This document shows positions 7,258 to 12,739 of a stretch of DNA of 12,739 nucleotides, piece after piece. Location: assembly GCA_900088475.1 (NCBI GenBank), contig FLMG01002031.1, positions 1 to 12,739 of the forward strand, in the 5' to 3' direction. A program made the position numbers and the translations under genes. The stretch comes from Hyphochytrium catenoides (Eukaryota > Sar > Hyphochytriomycetes > Hyphochytriales > Hyphochytriaceae). Each line of letters begins with the position of its first letter. Within the stretch, counting starts at the first letter, position 1. The notes beneath the pieces are model-generated. The model did not search any database and had not been told where the DNA came from. It saw only the letters and a program-made list of their open reading frames with translations.

Positions 7258-7911
7258 ATATTCCTACCCCCGCGGCCAGGAGGATACAATGCCTTCCGAA
7301 TATAGGCCGTAGTCTTGATGGTAGACGCTAACGGTCAGTATGTTGACGTTATTTTCCAGTGGCAGTCGAGGTTTGGCTCATGGTACAATAGGGCTGTCGG
7401 TATTACTACTGACGGACTCTTCGCGCTTAAGAAGGATGTGAGACTCGCAGGAAAGCATACTACTAGTGGCACCAAGCAAAATACAGAAAGAGTGGCGTAG
7501 TAATATCTAGATCATAATGTGTAGCCTGTATTGTCTGATAATAGTAGTTGTGAGTGAGACACACAACGGTGGTACAACAAGGAACAACAGCACTCTCGCA
7601 AATGGATTCCCCAGGAGAGAGCCAGAGCTTCATTTTGTCATTTGTTGAGCATATTACAAATAAGTTTCAATGTGATTCTCTTTATCCTGATTAACCATTC
7701 AAGAAATCCGAAATGGTTGCATGTCAACTCAACGGCTCTTTTGGACGCCAACAAGCCGCTAACGCCACTCTACTAGGAGATAAATCTTTGTGCAGATCGT
7801 CTGAAGATTGAGAGGTGGAGATTATTGGATTATTGACGATTAGCGGCGCTGACGGATTTCCGACGACTACGTAGATCCTTGCTCAACCTCTGCCAATGCT
7901 CTAGGGACTAG
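7258..7911 (+). pseudogene. Possible decayed PIF/Harbinger-type DDE transposase
   Basis: One + frame, interrupted by several stops but with no frame change needed, carries pieces that resemble this family in the expected order. First comes GGYNAFRI-stop-AVVLMVDANGQYVDV (7279-7350), like the family's K-G-Y-x-S-x-N-x-Q-A-V-V-D stretch. It runs into FQWQ and GLFALKKD, like the G-W-P-G-S and S-x-L-F positions. Then comes ADRLKIERWRLLDY (about 7795-7836), like the F-G-R-L-K-x-R-W-R-x-L stretch, and finally SLLNLCQCSRD (about 7876-7908), like L-H-N-x-C-x-x-x-x-D. The distance between pieces is about right. The longest open part is 7318-7500. No terminal inverted repeats or target-site duplications were found. 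The resemblance is judged from memory of the family and is moderate at best. Confidence 0.35.
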
Positions 7912-8456
7912 ACTCAGGTCAGCAAACTTCTAGGAGGGTGTTATAAAGCAGTGCACGTGAGTTCGCTTCCAAATCCCCCGTGACGGAGAGTGACGCTAAG
8001 TTAGGCTAGGAAAGGTATCAGCGGAATAAATGAATCCCTTGCAGATGGTGGCAAGAGCTTAAGCAATATAAATCGTCTAGATAAGGGAGGGGTTGGATTT
8101 CTATCATGGAGTGGTAGGAGCTCAACAGACAGCCAAGCGCTGGCGCTCTTAGTTGAAAAGTTACGCTTTCCCTTCTGCCCGATGGGGTTACCAACTCCTA
8201 CGTCGATGTTCGGGTCCCCAACGAGTATCCAAGATAGGGTAAGCACGCAATGTACTAAGTGCTGACTTTGTTGGCGGCATTGAGATCATCTACGAACACT
8301 ACAGACGAGAGGAACAACGAGAAAGGAACGAACGAACGCTCGAAATGAAGTTCTTACTGCTTGATTTGTGCGTTGGCAAGGATCCCCTTCTTCTTGGCCT
8401 AATTGAGGAGGGGACGTTCGCTCATGACGCTTCTAGGTCATACCTTTAATTACCAG
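7912..8456. other. Non-coding or unassigned stretch
   Basis: Mixed-composition DNA with no gene I can support. A minus-strand open frame (8246-8001) begins with a stretch reading WILVGDPNIDVGVG, which faintly recalls the G-D-F-N motif of endonuclease/exonuclease/phosphatase domains of LINE-type elements. The Phe is Pro here and no other catalytic motif is evident. A short + ORF (8345-8452, 35 aa, MKFLLLDL...) is unrecognised. Confidence 0.4.
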
Positions 8457-8780
8457 TCTTCCTCTCTTTCTCTTTCTGTTCTATCTCTCTCTTGTTCTCG
8501 CCCTCTTTCTGGCTATCCCTCTCTCTGTCCATGTGCTTTCTTCCAGCTATCCTCCTCTTTCTCTCTTCCAGCTAACCTCCGGGCGAGTAGCCGATCTTAC
8601 CATTTTTGCCGAATGGGTCCAGCGGTTGCGGCAAGCTGCTCGTCTTGAAATCCTGCAGCTGAGGGTCAAGGACAAAAGCCTTTGCCTCTTTCTTCTCAGT
8701 GTCTCTTTCCAGTCTTCTACTTCTCTCTCTCCGTCTCTCCGTTCTCTTATTTCTCCCTCTTACCTACTTGCTGTCCTTTT
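8457..8780 (+). pseudogene. Possible orphan exon flanked by CT-rich, intron-like DNA
   Basis: A non-repetitive coding-like segment (8572 to about 8660) encodes TSGRVADLTIFAEWVQ plus a Leu/Arg-rich helix-like stretch. It is bounded on both sides by + strand CT tracts like those in the introns of the EF-SAM gene, and it follows a good acceptor (CTCTCTTCCAG). The donor side is weak (GG|GTCAAG). No upstream or downstream exons were found, so this is either a gene remnant or part of an undetected small gene. The protein family is not recognised. Confidence 0.3.
8540..8580 (+). repeat. Duplicated splice-acceptor-like 16-mer, 25 bp apart
   Basis: CTTCCAGCTATCCTCC (8540-8555) and CTTCCAGCTAACCTCC (8565-8580) differ by one base, and each contains a pyrimidine-AG acceptor. 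The 25-bp step is not a multiple of three, so use of the first instead of the second would shift the frame of a downstream exon. Confidence 0.6.
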
Positions 8781-8829
8781 CATGAGAACAGCTCGCGGAC
8801 AGAGAGAAGAGAAAATGGGTACGTTCTAA

Positions 8830-11359
8830 CGTCAGGAGAGCCGTGGTGGCTCTAGCTCAGGATAGCAAAGCGCTACTGCTGTTTTATAAATAATAATGGG
8901 ATGGGACATCGCCACAATAGAGGAAGGAGCATACGGCGTCCAACTCGGTAGGAGACACAATCGAGATTATTGATGTTGTTGAAGGCAAAGAACCTCTCCC
9001 TCCTTCAGAAGGAGAGAAGAGCGAGAGACGAAGAAAGAGAAGAGAGCATACTGAAGAAGACAGAGAGTGAGCAAACGTTGGACGCGAATAAAGGTTGGGA
9101 CGACGAGAGAAGAGGTGATGCAGGTTTAGCCCGAGGACATTGGTGAGTGAGTGAGAGCCATCATTCGCCCAAATTCAGCCTGATATGCCACTTGCTCCTC
9201 CTCCTGCCCAGCTGTTCGTCGTAGAGCCAACCACCGAAAGCAAAGGTTAACGGAGGTAGATAAGTAGGAAATGGTGTGGGCATTAAAGACCCGCCATGAT
9301 GATGATGAAGACGATGCGACTTAAAGAGAGGCGAAGAGACGCCCCCGTGAACGGGAGAGGACAGATAATCTTCTATTATGATGATGATGCATAAAATAGA
9401 ACGGAAGGAAGAAGCGTTCACCAAGAAGAAGGTAAGAGGCGCGGCGGCGGAGGAATAGTAAATGATCACGCTTCGCTTGTGAGTGGCTGCGACATTTGGA
9501 AGGCGTGTCTTCCTGCTAACGCTAGAGACGACAGCAGTGAGTGCTTGGCGAGGGATCTGCGGCAGTATTACCTCTGTGGCCTCTTCCTAGACTTCCTCCA
9601 ACAACGCCGACAAAGGTACCTCCCTGTAACTCTTCCGGGAAGTGCAAAGACTGCACTGATAAAATGCTGGAAGATGGTGATGCGGAAAGATCTGTATCAG
9701 TCTTTCAAGTTTCCTCAGTAAAGGTACAAGGAGGCACATATATGTCGGTGTACTTATGGTGTTGGAGACATCTACTAAGAGCAGAGACCGACTACGCCTG
9801 CAGCAGAACACTCCTCCTCCGTCATTAAGCACTCGATGTTGTCGTCTTTCTCTAGAGTCGCCAGCAAGATCGCCTTCCAGATGTCTCAGCTACTCACAAC
9901 CGAAGCCTCCCTATATTTCTTTATATCCCGGACGGCCTTCATCATTCCTGGGGGAGCAAAGAAGGCTTCGCATGATCGATCCGCATAGAGATCTATCCCG
10001 TGCATACAAGTACCATCCATGTCTTGCTTATGCACACGGCTACCATCTACTATGCCTTTTCAGACGAACCTTCCACACTACTGTGCAGGCCCCTTTTGCT
10101 TAGCCAAGTCACCTGGCATACACGTAAAAATGTCGCCGCCAGCACTCCCCTCCTCCTCCTCAGGCCCTAACGACGGAAGCTCGCAGATATTGACATGCAC
10201 CTCCTCCTCCGTAAAATGCATCACTTTTACTCCCTCCTTCCTCAGTTAGTGCTTGATGATGATGACCAAGCGGAAGCAACAAACAGAATATATTATAGCA
10301 CACCCGCTAGGCAATATTATCATCTTCATAGCCTCTTTCTTAGCAAGAATCAACTTCTTTCGTGCCTGTTATCGTCAGTCAGCACATTACTCGCGGCTAC
10401 ATAGGTCCTGGCTATTTAAAGTAGGGTCAAGGAGAAAGACAGTATCATCTCCAAAATATCTGCATCGTCACGCTTGATTCCCAGTCAGAAGCAGCAAGGC
10501 CGAGGAGGGTCGACGTCGAGGTCATGATGATGACCCACTCCATGATGTGACGGCAGATAAGGAAGGAGCGAAGACCGCCCAACAGAAACGATCGAAGGTA
10601 GGGATGAAGATAATATATATATTATTGCTGACGACGCCTTTTCTGCGCTATTTTTGATAGATAAAGAGGGGACCCGGATGATCTGACAACAAATGATTCA
10701 CTGGCAACAAACAGACATGGGCTGGCAAGCGTGTGGTTGGCGAGCTCAGCAACAATAAGGGACCACCTGCTTCTTCCACGCCAGAAGTGCCAGCGCGTAC
10801 GTATCGCTTAGGGTGCTCTGCTGTGCTGTGCCAAAGTAACAACACAGCCCTATTAAGCCATTTTAGCAAAGAGCCTAGTACCAAGACACGGATAACAGAG
10901 TAAGTTCTGTGAGTGTGAGTGAACATGGCGTACTGTCTCTCCCTTCCTTTCCCTGGCTCTCCGTCACTGATGATTACTAAGGAGGCTACAACTGGTAATG
11001 CCGATGATGATGAATAGTCGCCTTCCGGTTCAGCGATGGAAAATCTTCTATAAAAAGTTACTCTCTCCGACCGTCGCCTCCTTCCCAGTGCCCTTCGCAA
11101 CTCTACATTTTCGGTGCGTATAAAGTGACGTCTCATATATTTTAGTCAGTGACGCAAGAGCTGCATATGAGGTATTAATGATCATGCCTCTCTCCCCATC
11201 ATGGTTATGGCCATCAACGGGAACAGGATGCTTCGTGGTTGAGTGCTTATGAGGCAGCAACTGGAGGCTCCAGAGGGCAACAGAATAGTTGTTTAGCATA
11301 GCCAAAAGGCACATATCACTAAGGAGAGTTAGGGAACGTCTCGCGTTCTACCTGAAAGG
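8830..11359. other. Gene-poor stretch with trinucleotide clusters
   Basis: No gene is supported over about 2.5 kb. Open frames up to 162 codons occur on both strands (for example - 11136-10648 and + 9479-9721), but none shows a recognisable domain, conserved motif or splice-bounded exon pattern. About 9000-9060 is GA-rich. Repeated short clusters of GATGATGATG and CTCCTCCTCC are scattered through it, and a 16-bp AT palindrome sits at 10610-10625. Confidence 0.6.
9296..11013. repeat. Dispersed (GAT)n and (CTC)n mini-clusters
   Basis: GATGATGATG or near-identical cores occur at about 9298, 9380, 10255 and 11002, with a GATGATGA variant near 10525. CTCCTCCTC clusters occur at about 9197, 9807, 10148 and 10202, plus one beyond at 11370. 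Each is only 9-15 bp, but the shared motif recurs more than expected in non-repetitive DNA. They are not inside a supported coding frame. Confidence 0.55.
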
Positions 11360-12040
11360 TTGTTATCCTCTTCCTCCTCCTCCGACTTCCTGGTACCATC
11401 CCATTTCGTCCTCTCCGTAGTGTCTCCCTTCTTCTGCCTTTTGACACTCTTTAGTCTAGGCTTTTGGCCTCCTCGTACAATGAATGGAACACTACCCTGC
11501 TCGAAGGCCCGATATTATCTCCTCGTCATATCATCTTCTCCTCTCTCCTCTACTTGCCCAGCCCCACGATCTTATTGTTCTTATCTTCCTCAGTTTCTCT
11601 CTTTGGTGCACGACCTCTTGCCCGCCACCCGCATTCATTTCAATGCCCAGATCCCCTGCCATCTCGGCCTCATCGTCTCTCTGTCCTACGTCTTTGCCTG
11701 GGCGGGATAACCTCCTGTTTGCCTGGGCGGTTATATCCTCCTATATAGTTCTATCCTCCACTGCTCATAACAGAAGAAGGATGTCTTACTCTTCCCTTAG
11801 TCTTGCCCCGTCTCTGTCAGCCTTTGTGCCTGCTGGAACCATGCTCATCTCTTCTCTGCACCAACAAGTACTAGTTCTATCACCTGCGTCACAGGGCCTC
11901 GTTCTCACTCCTTCTCTCCTACGAGTCATCATTCTTCCCGGTGTATTAACCTCCTCATCACTATCTCCTCCAACGTCCTTCTCTGAGTATCTGTCTCACC
12001 GTCTCCCTCGCCTACCACGCTCTTCCCCCTGTTGTTAGCT
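11360..12040. other. Moderately pyrimidine-rich intergenic stretch
   Basis: C- and T-rich on the + strand, but without the pure (CT)n of the first 2 kb. This gives overlapping Ser/Leu/Pro-rich open frames (11360-11710, 11484-12038) with no recognisable domain. I see no splice-bounded exons and treat it as non-coding. Confidence 0.5.
11693..11742 (+). repeat. Two-unit 25-bp imperfect tandem repeat
   Basis: Both units start TTTGCCTGGGCGG and end in CCTCCT with a diverged middle: units 11693-11717 and 11718-11742. A simple local duplication; no function suggested. Confidence 0.6.
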
Positions 12041-12050
12041 ATCGACTCAC

Positions 12051-12102
12051 GGGTAGAGGCTCTACCCTAAGTACTGCAGGCGCCAGGCTCTATCCTACAT
12101 AC
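12051..12102. repeat. 17-bp perfect palindrome with a diverged direct repeat beside it
   Basis: GGGTAGAG-G-CTCTACCC (12051-12067) is a perfect inverted repeat. Its right part and flank, AGGCTCTACCCTAAGTAC (12057-12074), recur as AGGCTCTATCCTACATAC (12085-12102), 28 bp on. A protein-binding palindrome or a mobile-element end are both possible. Confidence 0.5.
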
Positions 12103-12139
12103 AGTTCTTAGCCTATTGGTCATCCTCCTCTAAGGCGTC

Positions 12140-12154
12140 TTAGGGTTAGGGTTA
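12140..12154 (+). repeat. Two-unit telomere-like TTAGGG stretch
   Basis: TTAGGGTTAGGGTTA, two full hexamers plus a half. TTAGGG is the telomere repeat of many eukaryotes. Such a short internal run could be a chance match, an interstitial telomeric site, or a site for a telobox-type factor. It does not show that the window is near a chromosome end. Confidence 0.4.
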
Positions 12155-12257
12155 CCTGCCCCTCCCACTACCGTTTTACAGTGATACGCCTCTCTCGCGC
12201 ACGTACTACAGTGTAAATCCTATGCCTTAGGTTTCTGTACAACAACTACAGGCACCG

Positions 12258-12317
12258 TGGTAGTCTGTTCGATAGGCAGAGTGTCTCATTCGATAGTGGG
12301 GTATACAGACCATACCA
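12258..12317. repeat. 60-bp imperfect hairpin with an internal repeated octamer
   Basis: TGGTAGTCTGT (12258-12268) pairs fully with ACAGAC-CA-TACCA (12305-12317), leaving a two-base bulge. TTCGATAG occurs twice, at 12268-12275 and 12289-12296, and AGAGTGTCT in the middle can form a short inner stem. On the - strand the adjacent TAGTTTAGTTGG looks like a tRNA A box, but no cloverleaf forms. Could be a folded RNA, a mobile-element end or a tRNA-derived remnant. Confidence 0.4.
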
Positions 12318-12513
12318 ACTAAACTACAAGGTAATTGCTATGGGAATTATCGAGTTGCATCGACGACGCACTGAATGTTTGTTCTTATATCACTTTCATT
12401 TTGGTCATAGGGGCCACCCTAGGGGGAACACGATCGGATGCATGTGCTAATTCATTGCGAAGGACAGCCTCCTCATTGGTTCTGTGCTGTATAATTCAGC
12501 GCCGTCGCCTAGG

Positions 12514-12576
12514 TTACAACACAGTCCACGATGGAGGAATAAGATTAGACTGCAGACCACACTTTACAACACAGTC
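12514..12576 (+). repeat. 13-bp exact direct repeat, 50 bp apart
   Basis: TTACAACACAGTC occurs at 12514-12526 and 12564-12576 with unrelated sequence between. It could be a duplicated site or chance. Confidence 0.5.
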
Positions 12577-12604
12577 GGAAAAAAGAAAGCTCACTTGCGG
12601 CTGC

Positions 12605-12739
12605 TGCTGCTTCTTCTCTCTCTGTATCTGTCTCGTTCTAACTCTGTAAATATCTATTTCTCTATCCATTCTCTTTTTCTCTCTTTTTCTCTCCTCCTCA
12701 GCTCGCACTTGCCTCTCTGATCTGACTCTTTCCTTTCTT
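12605..12739 (+). other. CT-rich edge with a splice-acceptor-like site
   Basis: Pyrimidine-rich sequence like that around the EF-SAM gene returns and ends in TTTCTCTCCTCCTCAG (acceptor AG at 12700-12701) followed by more mixed sequence. This would fit the upstream region or first intron of another + strand gene that continues beyond the window. No coding sequence can be assigned. Confidence 0.3.

Noticed and set aside
7920-7980. A B-box-like GAGTTCGCTTCC
   Set aside because: No matching T stem or acceptor stem could be drawn, so no tRNA is called.
9479-9828. Two overlapping + strand open frames of 80 and 95 codons
   Set aside because: Neither shows a recognisable motif or exon-like boundaries. 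They overlap in different frames in sequence that looks non-coding.
10648-11136. A 162-codon open frame on the - strand
   Set aside because: It is the longest in the right half, but its composition is erratic with no domain, membrane or signal pattern I recognise, and there is no adjoining spliced exon. A genuine orphan gene cannot be fully excluded.
11484-12038. A 184-codon Ser/Leu/Pro-rich + strand open frame
   Set aside because: Explained by pyrimidine-rich composition. Overlapping frames are equally open.
12255-12337. A tRNA-like sequence on the - strand (TAGTTTAGTTGG A box, TATCGAA near the B-box position)
   Set aside because: Acceptor, anticodon and T stems do not form at the required positions. 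The pairing present fits a simple long hairpin instead.
1-12739. CRISPR array, insertion sequence or bacterial operon signals
   Set aside because: There are no regularly spaced repeats with unique spacers and no bacterial-type genes. All repeats are microsatellite or dispersed eukaryotic types.

Overview
This is eukaryotic nuclear DNA, most likely from a unicellular eukaryote. Both genes have short GT-AG introns (74-414 bp) with pyrimidine-rich 3' ends. Start codons have A at -3, and the DNA around the genes is saturated with CT/GA microsatellites. No bacterial, organellar or viral gene was seen. I cannot name the species. The style of the mitochondrial carrier (for example its GTTGG-type C-terminus) would suit an algal or chromist-type protist, but that is only an impression.

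Layout. (1) 1-971: pyrimidine-rich upstream region with long (CT)n tracts, then a short balanced promoter segment holding a 15-bp palindrome built on TGACTCA. (2) 972-4667, + strand: a six-exon gene whose spliced product (679 aa) reads signal peptide, canonical EF-hand, degenerate second EF-hand, SAM domain, fibronectin type III domain, one transmembrane helix, FYVE-like zinc finger, and a Ser-rich tail with a polybasic patch. A luminal EF-hand pair followed by SAM and a membrane span is the layout of the animal ER calcium sensor STIM. Here a luminal FN3 is added, and the cytosolic Orai-activating coiled coils are replaced by a zinc finger. This is the most interesting object in the window. 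(3) 4668-5399: 0.7 kb between convergent genes, with GA tracts, a perfect 19-bp palindrome and possible poly(A) signals. (4) 5400-6593, - strand: a three-exon gene for the mitochondrial phosphate carrier (347 aa), complete and well conserved. (5) 6594-7080: its promoter side, with a TATA-like box, a small hairpin and a long GA tract that is CT in the gene's own sense.

(6) 7081-12739: a compositionally different, gene-poor region. It holds what looks like a decayed PIF/Harbinger-type transposase (about 7258-7911), one possible orphan exon between CT tracts (about 8572-8660), and scattered trinucleotide clusters. Near 12.0-12.6 kb there is a group of palindromes and repeats, including a 60-bp hairpin and a two-unit TTAGGG stretch. 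At the right edge CT-rich DNA returns with a good splice acceptor, so another + strand gene may begin there.

The two genes are convergent and need not act together. One is inferred to sense Ca2+ in an endomembrane lumen; the other supplies phosphate to mitochondria for ATP synthesis.
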